A stretch of DNA of 47,522 nucleotides from assembly GCA_944349855.1 (NCBI GenBank), contig CALVNS010000022.1:1-47522 (forward strand). The letters are read 5' to 3'. The translations under genes were made by a program, and so were the position numbers. Positions 25,100 through 32,340 of this stretch are shown here, piece after piece. Position 1 is the stretch's first letter. Each line of letters begins with the position of its first letter. Under the pieces are notes generated by a model that did not search any database, had not been told where the DNA came from, and saw only the letters and a program-made list of their open reading frames with translations. The stretch comes from an uncultured Eubacteriales bacterium (GTDB lineage Bacteria; Bacillota; Clostridia; Christensenellales; Aristaeellaceae).

Positions 25100-25867
25100 A
25101 TGGAAAAGCAAACCCGGCTCAACCAATCCGTCCAAAAGACACTGCAGATCATCGAGGCCATGGCGCAGGCGCGGGAACCCCTGCGCCTGGCCGATCTGGC
25201 GCAGCAGGTGCACATGCCCGCCAGCACGACGCTGCGCATGGTCAACACGCTCGTGGAGCGCCATTATGCATACCAGGACCCCGTCACGCTGCGCTATGCG
25301 CTCACGCTCCGGTTCGCCCAGATTGGCGCGATGGTCAGCGACCGCTTCAGCATCCGCGACACCGCGCATCCATTTCTGGTAGAGCTGTCCAAGCGCTGCG
25401 GCGAGTCCTGCTGCCTGGCCGTGGAGGAGGACATGGAGGTCATCTATCTGGACGTCGTGGACGGTCCGGACGGCCTGCTCAAGATCACGCAGCGCATCGG
25501 CAAGCGCGCGCCCATGCACTCCACGGGCGTGGGCAAGCTGCTGCTCACGCAATACACGCCCCAGCAGCTGCAGGCCCTGATCGACAGCAAGGGCCTCGTC
25601 CGCCTGACGCAGCGCACGAAGGCGACGCCCGAGGAGCTGGAGGCCGAGCTTGCGGCCATCCGCGCGCGCGGCTATGCCTTTGACGACGAGGAATGCGAGC
25701 TCGGCGCGCGGTGCGTCGCAGCGCCCATTCGCGACTATGCGGACAAGATCGTCGCGGCGATCAGCATCTCCGGCCCCGTCTCGCGCATGACGCCCCAGCA
25801 GGCGGAGGCCTTTGCGCCGCTGCTTTTGCAGACCGCGCAGCGCATCGAGCGCCTGTTGGCCCATTGA
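25100..25867 (+). CDS. IclR-family transcriptional regulator
   Basis: A 255-residue regulator. Residues about 5-65 are the winged HTH (LQIIEAMAQAREPLRLADLA, MPASTTLRMVNTLVERHYA) and residues about 80-250 the IclR effector domain (GESCCLAVEEDMEVIYLDVV, MHSTGVGKLLL, RARGYAFDDEECELGARCVA, AAPIRDYADKIVAAISISGP). ATG 25100 follows AGGAGG. It converges with the glyoxylate-carboligase-like gene, whose promoter holds palindromes suitable as its operator. In E. coli the IclR protein AllR controls gcl and senses allantoin and glyoxylate; a similar sugar-acid or glyoxylate response is an attractive inference here. The divergent neighbour is the yesM kinase gene. Confidence 0.93.
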   Translation: MEKQTRLNQSVQKTLQIIEAMAQAREPLRLADLAQQVHMPASTTLRMVNTLVERHYAYQDPVTLRYALTLRFAQIGAMVSDRFSIRDTAHPFLVELSKRCGESCCLAVEEDMEVIYLDVVDGPDGLLKITQRIGKRAPMHSTGVGKLLLTQYTPQQLQALIDSKGLVRLTQRTKATPEELEAELAAIRARGYAFDDEECELGARCVAAPIRDYADKIVAAISISGPVSRMTPQQAEAFAPLLLQTAQRIERLLAH

Positions 25868-25871
25868 AAGC

Positions 25872-25907
25872 GGCGCCGCCCATGCCGCCGGGCATGGACG
25901 GCGCGCC
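25872..25907. terminator. Hairpin between convergent IclR and ThDP-enzyme genes
   Basis: GGCGCCGCCCATGCC faces GGCATGGACGGCGCGCC with a mismatch. Located in the 45-base gap between two converging genes, it may act in both directions although no long T-run is present. Confidence 0.4.
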
Positions 25908-25912
25908 TTATA

Positions 25913-27592
25913 TCACGCCTCCGGCGCAAAGCTCTTGACATTTGCCAGGCTTCCGCCCATGTCGCACAGCTGTTCCTTGACGCACACGGCGTCGATCACA
26001 TACGTGCGGCCGCTGCCCTTGGCGCGCCGCAGGGCCGCTGCCAGATCCTCGGGCGTAAACACCCGCTCGGCCACGCAGCCATATCCCTCGGCGACCTTCA
26101 CGTAGTCGATCGTGCCGTCCTGATTGTAGGGCATGTCCACGGCGTACTCAAACCCGTACGCGCCGCGCTGGTTCTGGCGGATCAGGCCCAGATATGCGTT
26201 GTTGAGGATCACGACGATGATCGGCTTGCGGAATGCCGCGCTGACCGCGATCTCTTCGCCCATGAACGTGAAGCCGAAGTCACCCACGACCGTCACGCTG
26301 TAGTGATCCGGATCGGCCACCTTCGCGCCGAACGCGGCCGGCACCTCGTAGCCCAGCGTGCCCGCGCCGCCGGAGGGCAGATAGCGCCGCGGCTTGTCGA
26401 TCTGCTGGAGCTGGCCCGACCAGATCTGCGTGATGCCGCAGCCCGTCGTGAACATCGTGTCCGCATCAAAGGCCTTGTTGACCTCTTCCAGCACGCGGTG
26501 CGGCATGATCGGGCAGGTGTCATAGTGCGTCTTGCGGGCCATCTGCTCGCGCAGCGCGGCGATGCCCTGGGCGCGCGCGGGGTTGACCGGCTTCATGCCG
26601 CGCGCGCGCGCGGTGTCGATCAGCGCACGCACGGCCAGGCGGGCATCCGACACGATGCCCAGATCCGGCTCGAACACCTTGCCGATCTGCTCGCGTGAGA
26701 TGTCGATGTGGATGAACTTGCGCTCCCCGCGATAGACCTTCAGATCGCCCGTATGACGGTCGCTGAAGCGGCAGCCGATGCCCAGCACGAGGTCCGACTC
26801 CAGGAACACCTTGTTGCCCACCGGCTGGCCGACCTGAATGCCGGCATGTCCCGCGTTGAGCGGATGCTGCAGGGGGATGCCGCCCTTGGCCATGTACGTG
26901 GTGATGACCGGGATCTGCAGCAGCTCGGCCAGCTCGATGACGTCCTTCTCCGACTCGCTGAGCGTCACGCCGCCACCCATGATGATGACCGGGGCCTTCG
27001 AGGCCGCCAGCATGTCCGCCGCCTCGCCGATCAGGCGCATGTCCGGCTCGACCGTGGGGATGGGCAGCGGCTCGTACGCGTCGATGTCAAAGTCGATCTG
27101 CGCCTGCTGCACGTCCAGCGGCAGATCGATCAGCACCGGGCCCGGCCGGCCGCTGCGCATCAGGAAGAATGCCTCGCGCGCCACCTCGGGCAGCGTCTGC
27201 GCGTCCGTCACGCAGTACGTCTTCTTGGCCACCGGCTCGCAGATCTTGGCGATGTCCACGCACTGGAAGGGATCCATCTTCAGCTGCCAGACGTTGGCCT
27301 GGCCGGTGATGGCCAGCAGGGGAATGGAGTCGATATAGGCCGTATACATGCCCGTCACGAAGTTCGTCGCGCCAGGGCCCGACGTGCAGATCGCCAGCGC
27401 AATGCGGTGCGACGCGCGGTAGTAAGCGTCCGCCGCATGCGTGCAGGCCTCCTCGTGGCGCATGCAGTAGTGCGAGATCGGCGCATGCTCCAGGTACTGA
27501 TATACCGCGTTGATGCCCGCGCCCGGAATGCCGAACGCATCCGTAATCCCTTCTTTGACCAGGATTTGCACCAGTGCTTCCGCTGCCTTCAT
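25913..27592 (-). CDS. ThDP-dependent enzyme of the glyoxylate carboligase / acetolactate synthase family
   Basis: A 559-residue soluble enzyme. It has the three ThDP enzyme domains: N-terminal pyrimidine-binding (GIPGAGINAVYQYLE, TSGPGATNFVTGM), central FAD/nucleotide-type (GGGVTLSESEKD, RFSDRHTG, IHIDISREQIGKVFEPDLGI), and C-terminal pyrophosphate-binding domain (GDFGFTFMGEE with NNAYLGLIRQNQRG). Many blocks match E. coli Gcl closely (MRSGRPGPVL, IDL/DVQ, DLGIVSDA, VKVAEG-GC). The residue that is Val51 in Gcl is, however, Glu47 here (RHEEA), as in acetolactate synthases, so the reaction is not certain. ATG 27592 has AGGCGG upstream; the frame from 27619 lacks a ribosome binding site. Regulation by the neighbouring IclR protein is likely. 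Confidence 0.88.
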   Translation of the reverse strand: MKAAEALVQILVKEGITDAFGIPGAGINAVYQYLEHAPISHYCMRHEEACTHAADAYYRASHRIALAICTSGPGATNFVTGMYTAYIDSIPLLAITGQANVWQLKMDPFQCVDIAKICEPVAKKTYCVTDAQTLPEVAREAFFLMRSGRPGPVLIDLPLDVQQAQIDFDIDAYEPLPIPTVEPDMRLIGEAADMLAASKAPVIIMGGGVTLSESEKDVIELAELLQIPVITTYMAKGGIPLQHPLNAGHAGIQVGQPVGNKVFLESDLVLGIGCRFSDRHTGDLKVYRGERKFIHIDISREQIGKVFEPDLGIVSDARLAVRALIDTARARGMKPVNPARAQGIAALREQMARKTHYDTCPIMPHRVLEEVNKAFDADTMFTTGCGITQIWSGQLQQIDKPRRYLPSGGAGTLGYEVPAAFGAKVADPDHYSVTVVGDFGFTFMGEEIAVSAAFRKPIIVVILNNAYLGLIRQNQRGAYGFEYAVDMPYNQDGTIDYVKVAEGYGCVAERVFTPEDLAAALRRAKGSGRTYVIDAVCVKEQLCDMGGSLANVKSFAPEA

Positions 27593-27611
27593 GTGATGTT
27601 CCGCCTTTCTT

Positions 27612-27648
27612 GATTTCATTAAATGAAATCATATTTCTATAAATGAAT
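27612..27648 (-). promoter_or_regulatory. Palindromic operator, likely for the IclR regulator
   Basis: A perfect 19-base palindrome GATTTCATTAAATGAAATC (27612-27630, 9-bp arms, one-base centre) is followed by an imperfect copy, ATTTCTATAAATGAAT (27633-27648). Both lie just downstream of the -10 box of the ThDP-enzyme promoter, where a repressor would block transcription. Confidence 0.7.
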
Positions 27649-27675
27649 TTTAGCACAGTCCATATAGAATGTCAA
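27647..27675 (-). promoter_or_regulatory. SigA-type promoter of the glyoxylate-carboligase-like gene
   Basis: TTGACA (27670-27675) and TAAAAT (27647-27652) with a 17-base spacer on the minus strand; TGTGC precedes the -10 box. The -10 touches the second operator copy. Confidence 0.8.
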
Positions 27676-27691
27676 CCTCGGAAAGCGGGAC

Positions 27692-27723
27692 GCGCCGCAG
27701 ACGGATTCTTCCGTCTGCGGCGC
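27692..27723 (-). terminator. Hairpin at the end of the third sugar operon
   Basis: A perfect 14-bp stem (27692-27705 with 27710-27723) and TTCT loop lies 25 bases after the Ldh-type gene stop and before the ThDP-enzyme promoter. The tail is not T-rich, so it may terminate only partly. Confidence 0.55.
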
Positions 27724-27748
27724 ATCTACTTTGATATGGATTTGTGGA

Positions 27749-28780
27749 TCACGACTGACGCGTAAGTGCGGGCGCCGGAATTCGCCCACACAGCGTATCT
27801 AACTGTTCGAGCAGATCCTCTTTCAGATCGATCGATCCCTGTCCGATCAGTCGTTGGCGGCTCGCATATGAGCCCTGCCCAGGAACATGCAGACCCGGCG
27901 CCCGCGCCTGCATACGGGCCACCATCTCGCCCGTACGCGCTTCAAAGCTACGTGCGCTCATCAGGGCGTCTGTGCGCATGGCGATGGCGGTATGGGATGT
28001 AGGGCTCGCCTGGCCGTGCACCAGATCGGGTTCGTCGATCACACAGCCATGGGAGAGGACAGCCGTGAGCATCTCCCCCAATACGGCCAGTCCAAATCCC
28101 TTATGTCCGCCGATGGGCAATCTCGTACCCTTTGACAGCGCCTGCGGATCAGTCGTCGGACGACCTTGCGCGTCAAACCCCCAGTAATCAGGTACGGGTT
28201 CGCCGCGGTCCATGCGCGCCTTGAGCGCGCCAAACGACGCATAGGCCATACACGCGTCAAAAAGCACCGGCCATCCTCGATCGGTCGGAAACGCATAGCC
28301 CATCGGGAGCGTGCCCACGACTTTTTCCACCCGGTCTGGAGCGCCCATCGTCGGCGCGCCTTTGCAAAGCAGCATTGCGGCAAAACCCTGTTCACTGGCC
28401 CACTCGACGTACGGAGCCGCCGCCATATAGTGATTGCTCGCGCGCACGGCGCACAGGCCAATGCCATGTACGCGCGCGGCTTCCACCGCACGCCTCATCG
28501 CAAACGCACAGGCCAGTTCCCCCAGACCATTATCGGCATCCCAGCTCTCCATTGCGCCGAACGACGCAAGCGGCTTATATGCCGGATTGACGGTCAAGCT
28601 GCCGTCCATCAGCCCCCGAATGCGCGAGGGGAAGTCATAGATATCATGGTGACCCACACCGCGCAGTGTTGCACGCATCACGACATCCGCCACAATTTTA
28701 GCGTTTTCCGCTTCCATGTTCAGCGCGCGCAAAATTCCTTCGAGCCACGCGCGCAGATCGTTCAACCCAACCCGCGCCAT
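27749..28780 (-). CDS. Ldh-family oxidoreductase (malate/L-lactate/ureidoglycolate dehydrogenase type)
   Basis: A 343-residue NAD(P)-dependent 2-hydroxyacid dehydrogenase of the Ldh_2 fold, which includes YlbC/AllD, ComC and diketogulonate-type reductases. Visible family blocks are RGVGHHDIYDFPSRI near the N-terminus, the active-site segment RASNHYMAAAPYVEWAS, and GGHKGFGLAVLGEMLTAVLSHG. ATG 28780 starts one base after the stop of the TIM-barrel-like gene with GAGGGG upstream, so translation is likely coupled. Being last in the third sugar operon, it probably reduces or oxidises a sugar acid, or a 2-keto acid, derived from the imported compound. The presence of a Gcl-like enzyme next door is suggestive but it is in another transcription unit. 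Confidence 0.9.
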   Translation of the reverse strand: MARVGLNDLRAWLEGILRALNMEAENAKIVADVVMRATLRGVGHHDIYDFPSRIRGLMDGSLTVNPAYKPLASFGAMESWDADNGLGELACAFAMRRAVEAARVHGIGLCAVRASNHYMAAAPYVEWASEQGFAAMLLCKGAPTMGAPDRVEKVVGTLPMGYAFPTDRGWPVLFDACMAYASFGALKARMDRGEPVPDYWGFDAQGRPTTDPQALSKGTRLPIGGHKGFGLAVLGEMLTAVLSHGCVIDEPDLVHGQASPTSHTAIAMRTDALMSARSFEARTGEMVARMQARAPGLHVPGQGSYASRQRLIGQGSIDLKEDLLEQLDTLCGRIPAPALTRQS

Positions 28781-28781
28781 G

Positions 28782-30077
28782 TCAAAGCCCCTCTTTCAGC
28801 GTAATGTCGTATTCCTCCATCGCCTCGCGCACAGCACGCAGCAGTGGGCGCGTCGAGCCGTCGTAATGCCCCAGGGAGAACCCATCCACTCCCACCTGTG
28901 CCAGTTGGCCGATACTGTCGCGAATGATCTGAGGCGTGGCATTCGGGCGCACGGCGAAGGCGGCCAATAGCGGTTTGTCGCAGCCAATGGCGCGGCGGAT
29001 TTTGTTGAGGGTATGGCGCTTATAGGCGAATCCGTCGGTCACCGGCCGCTGTTCTGTATAATCGCTGTCGCGTACAGAGTCCAGATAAGGTGCCGCGTGC
29101 GGATAGCTCAGGCCCGCCAACTCCGGATAGCGCAGATAGTTGTTATAGCGAAATTCCACCTGCGGCTTCACGCGTTTGATGGCGCCATAGATATCCCGAA
29201 ACAGCGAGGTTATGCTGCGTGCGCGAAACTCCAGAAAACTTTGCAGTGCCGGATACTCTAGCAGCAGGCCTGCTTCCGTCAGGTTGCTGTCCATCAGAAG
29301 TTGTAGCGAGAGACACTGATCGTTATGATGATAGGGCGTCGCCGTTGCCACGTGTTCCAGCGCGCGCAGGGCCTCGACCATCGCATCCCAGTCATAGCCC
29401 ATGGCAATGGCCTCGCGGCGGCAGTGTTCGCAGAAGCAACCGCCCGTCACGACGCCCAGCAGTGCGCTCAGTTTGGGATCCGTTTCATTGGGCAGGAACC
29501 ACGGTGTTTTGACCGGTTCTCCCTGATGGAAAAGCATCATACAGGTCTGAATGAAGTCCACATCGTGCTCTTTCACGGTCTGTGCGAAGAGCACGCGCAT
29601 ATATTCGCGCACATCGGGGTTGTTGCAACAGAAATGCTGCGCGATGGGGCGTCCATGAATGTCCTTTTGCAGGACATCCGGCATCTCCCGCATGGCCTTT
29701 TCAGTATCATAGAATGTATGAGAGATCTCTACGCCGGCCTTCAGGCCGCGGCGGCGCGCGCACTCCACGAGCACGTCCAGCCAGTCTGTTCCCCTGAGAA
29801 AATCGCGTTCGGAGTGCTGCGGTTTCATCTTTGTCCCCGCGAAGGCGGCGGGATCAAGGCCATAGTAGACACGGCTGTCCTCGGGCGCATACCACTTGCG
29901 TGTCGGATTCTGCGTGTAGAACAGGCTCGTCAGCGGCCGCTTTTCGTAGTGCATAACGCCGACAAGATAGATGCTGTTGACGCTGCTATCTTCCGTCAGC
30001 TTATCTACAATGCGATCGATCGGTTCATCATGGAGGTCCCACGGATACAGGCTGGCAGCGATTTCATGGATGATCAT
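28782..30077 (-). CDS. Uncharacterised TIM-barrel-like protein, possibly glycosidase-related, with a CxC-x2-C motif
   Basis: A 431-residue cytosolic protein without signal peptide. It has alternating beta and alpha character with SSVNSIYLVGVMHYEK, CARRRGLKAGVEISHTFYDT and VDFIQTCMMLFHQGEP segments, as in (beta/alpha)8 glycosidase-like proteins that often carry a Cys motif; here it is GGCFCEHCRREAIAMGYDW near residue 210. His- and Glu-rich barrel ends (GHYDGSTRP, VRPNATPQIIRDSIGQLAQ) are seen near the C-terminus. I do not recognise a characterised homologue. ATG 30077 follows AGGAGG and begins one base after the AraC gene's stop. In the operon it sits between a regulator and an Ldh-type dehydrogenase, so a role in processing an imported glycan is likely. 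Catalytic residues cannot be assigned. Confidence 0.8.
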   Translation of the reverse strand: MIIHEIAASLYPWDLHDEPIDRIVDKLTEDSSVNSIYLVGVMHYEKRPLTSLFYTQNPTRKWYAPEDSRVYYGLDPAAFAGTKMKPQHSERDFLRGTDWLDVLVECARRRGLKAGVEISHTFYDTEKAMREMPDVLQKDIHGRPIAQHFCCNNPDVREYMRVLFAQTVKEHDVDFIQTCMMLFHQGEPVKTPWFLPNETDPKLSALLGVVTGGCFCEHCRREAIAMGYDWDAMVEALRALEHVATATPYHHNDQCLSLQLLMDSNLTEAGLLLEYPALQSFLEFRARSITSLFRDIYGAIKRVKPQVEFRYNNYLRYPELAGLSYPHAAPYLDSVRDSDYTEQRPVTDGFAYKRHTLNKIRRAIGCDKPLLAAFAVRPNATPQIIRDSIGQLAQVGVDGFSLGHYDGSTRPLLRAVREAMEEYDITLKEGL

Positions 30078-30078
30078 G

Positions 30079-32286
30079 TCATTCCTCCTGTGGACGCCGT
30101 GTGGCGTCCATTTTTTGTTCTCGGTACTGAGTTGGCGTCATGTGCGTATATTTTTTAAAATTGCGTAAAAACGTGTGCAAGTCCTGATAGCCGACCTGTT
30201 GGGCAACCTGCGCGACAGACAGCTCCGTATCGCGCATCAGGGCGCATGCGCGAGTGACGCGTAGGCGGCCCACATATTCGCTCAACGTGACGCTCATACG
30301 CTCGGAAAAGAGACGGCTCAGATAGCTGCGCGAGAGTCCCTGCGCTGCGGCGACGCTCTCCAAAGACAGGTCGTATTCCCCATAGTGCTCGTGGATATAG
30401 TCCAGCGCATGCTCGACGGGGCCCTTTTGTTCCTTGGGCCCTCCGCGCGCCCGGCAGGCCCTGGCATAGATCTCCAGCACATGCGCGCGCAATTCTTCCA
30501 TCGTGTCCACATCCACCAGATTGCTGACATCGACGGTGCGGATGAACCCATAGGGCAGCGTGCGCAGGACCATATTGATGATCTCATAGTACAGGCAACG
30601 CACAAGGCTGACGCTCATGCTGCAGTTTGAAATTTCACGAAACAGATGGTTGATGTGCGCCTCAATCGCTCCGTAGTTGCCCTCTTCAAGGTGGCGTTGA
30701 ATGTCCGCCTGATTACGAAACGCCTGGACATAGCGCAAGCTGATGTCATCCACCCTTCCCTCGACTTCTCGCGCGAGGATGACCTGATCGTTGCCGCGGA
30801 TCAGTCGGTATTCGCATGCATTTTCCGCCTGTGTGTAAGCGGCATGCAGGTCCGCAAGCGACTCCTTTTCCTCGCTGACGCCGATCGTCGCATGCAGTCC
30901 ATAGCGTTCCCATATGCCTCGGATGACGGACTGCGCGCCCTGTGTGATCGCATTCTCACAAAGCTGAATCGGTTCATAGTTGAGCACGAGCGCCGTTAAG
31001 CCGGGCTCGACGAGCAGGGTGGACAACTGGCATCGACCGACAAACGCACACCCCAGCATCTCCTGCACATTTTCGTCGTCCACGCCTTCCCACGGCGACG
31101 AGCTCGGCCGGTGCACCAGTGCCAGCAGCACACGAAAGCGCGGATTATAAAATCGAATACTGAACTGCTGCGCCGCCTGTTCCAGGTTCATATTGTCGTC
31201 ATAGCGTCCGCGCAGTACATTGAGCATAAAACGGCGCGCGGTAAACACGGATTCGCGCATGACGCGCTCCTGCAGTCGCAGGTTATCGCGCTTCGTCTTT
31301 GTATAGGCGAGTGTGATGTTTTCCAGCGCACGGTTTTTATAAAAGCCCGTCTTCTCCCGCTCGTCAAGATCCTGTAGTAACGGCTGTAGGGGTTTGTAGT
31401 TACGGTAGGCGAAGCACAGGGATAGCGCAATGCCCAACAGCACGGCCAGCATCAGATACGTGCCCAGCACGCGCAATGTGTGGTCTAAAGGTGCGCTGGC
31501 CAAGTTCTGTGGCACGAAAAAGAGCACGCGCACATCCATCGTCTCCAGCCGCGCCACATACAGCATGTACTCGCACGCATCGTAGCACACGGAGCGCCAT
31601 TGCTCCCCCTGCTCCGGCTGCGCAAAGGCCTCCAACCCCTCCGCGCTGCTGTATACGACATTTTCATCGCCCTCCAGCACGCACATCTGCACCTGTGGCG
31701 CATGCGGCAGGGCGCCGGCCAATCCATCAAAGAGGGAACGCGGAATTTCGCACAGAAGATATTGGTCGCTCTCGCGCAGGATCGACAGCCGGCGTAGATA
31801 ATAGATTTTCCCCGGCATCAGGTCCGGTCGATAGGCAAACTTGCCGGCTCCATGCTCGGCCACGATCTGCACGATGGCGTCCTCCTCCCAGGCCATGAAC
31901 AGTCCCTCATTGGAAAGGAGACGATCCCCGCTCACGACCATGATGCGGTCGATAAATGCATTTGGCGTCTTGTAAGCGCTCAGTTTGCGTACGCCTTCAT
32001 GCTTTTCCAAAGACGCCTGGTCACTGGCCATCACCGACGTCATCGTGCGTACATCCGTGTCCGTCACCAGCATGACGGCCAATGATTCCATCCCGACCAG
32101 ATACTGTTCCAGCACGGACACAACCTGTTGGGAGGCCGCCTGCATGGCGGATTTGATCTCCCTCCATAACGCGGCACGCATGCTTCCCCAAATGCACACG
32201 CCAATGACGCCCGCCGGCACGGTCAATACCAGCAGAAACATGACGAGATACCGGAAAAACAGTCCGTGTCTGGAACCGGATTTCAC
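30079..32286 (-). CDS. Membrane-anchored AraC-family transcriptional regulator
   Basis: A 735-residue one-component regulator. GTG 32286 has GGAGG eight bases upstream; ATG 32304 lacks a site. Two membrane segments (about 12-36 and 275-298) enclose an extracellular sensor of about 240 residues, then a coiled linker (NLRLQERVMRESVFTARRFML), a long cytosolic region and a C-terminal AraC domain with two HTHs (LSLESVAAAQGLSRSYLSRLF, LSVAQVAQQVGYQDLHTFLRNF). No receiver or kinase domain is present, so an external signal is passed directly to the DNA-binding domain. The gene lies inside the third sugar operon, after the solute-binding protein and before the TIM-barrel gene, and probably regulates it. 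This architecture is common in Firmicute glycan loci. Confidence 0.92.
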   Translation of the reverse strand: MKSGSRHGLFFRYLVMFLLVLTVPAGVIGVCIWGSMRAALWREIKSAMQAASQQVVSVLEQYLVGMESLAVMLVTDTDVRTMTSVMASDQASLEKHEGVRKLSAYKTPNAFIDRIMVVSGDRLLSNEGLFMAWEEDAIVQIVAEHGAGKFAYRPDLMPGKIYYLRRLSILRESDQYLLCEIPRSLFDGLAGALPHAPQVQMCVLEGDENVVYSSAEGLEAFAQPEQGEQWRSVCYDACEYMLYVARLETMDVRVLFFVPQNLASAPLDHTLRVLGTYLMLAVLLGIALSLCFAYRNYKPLQPLLQDLDEREKTGFYKNRALENITLAYTKTKRDNLRLQERVMRESVFTARRFMLNVLRGRYDDNMNLEQAAQQFSIRFYNPRFRVLLALVHRPSSSPWEGVDDENVQEMLGCAFVGRCQLSTLLVEPGLTALVLNYEPIQLCENAITQGAQSVIRGIWERYGLHATIGVSEEKESLADLHAAYTQAENACEYRLIRGNDQVILAREVEGRVDDISLRYVQAFRNQADIQRHLEEGNYGAIEAHINHLFREISNCSMSVSLVRCLYYEIINMVLRTLPYGFIRTVDVSNLVDVDTMEELRAHVLEIYARACRARGGPKEQKGPVEHALDYIHEHYGEYDLSLESVAAAQGLSRSYLSRLFSERMSVTLSEYVGRLRVTRACALMRDTELSVAQVAQQVGYQDLHTFLRNFKKYTHMTPTQYREQKMDATRRPQEE

Positions 32287-32308
32287 AATGCATTCCTCCC
32301 GCATTACG

Positions 32309-32332
32309 GGGGCGGCGCCGAAACGCCGCCCC
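32309..32332 (-). other. Intercistronic hairpin after the third solute-binding protein
   Basis: Nine GC pairs (32309-32317 with 32324-32332) close a 6-base loop eight bases after the solute-binding protein stop and just before the AraC start. No T-run, so likely an mRNA stabiliser or a modest attenuator that lowers regulator expression. Confidence 0.6.
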
Positions 32333-32340
32333 TTCTGGGC

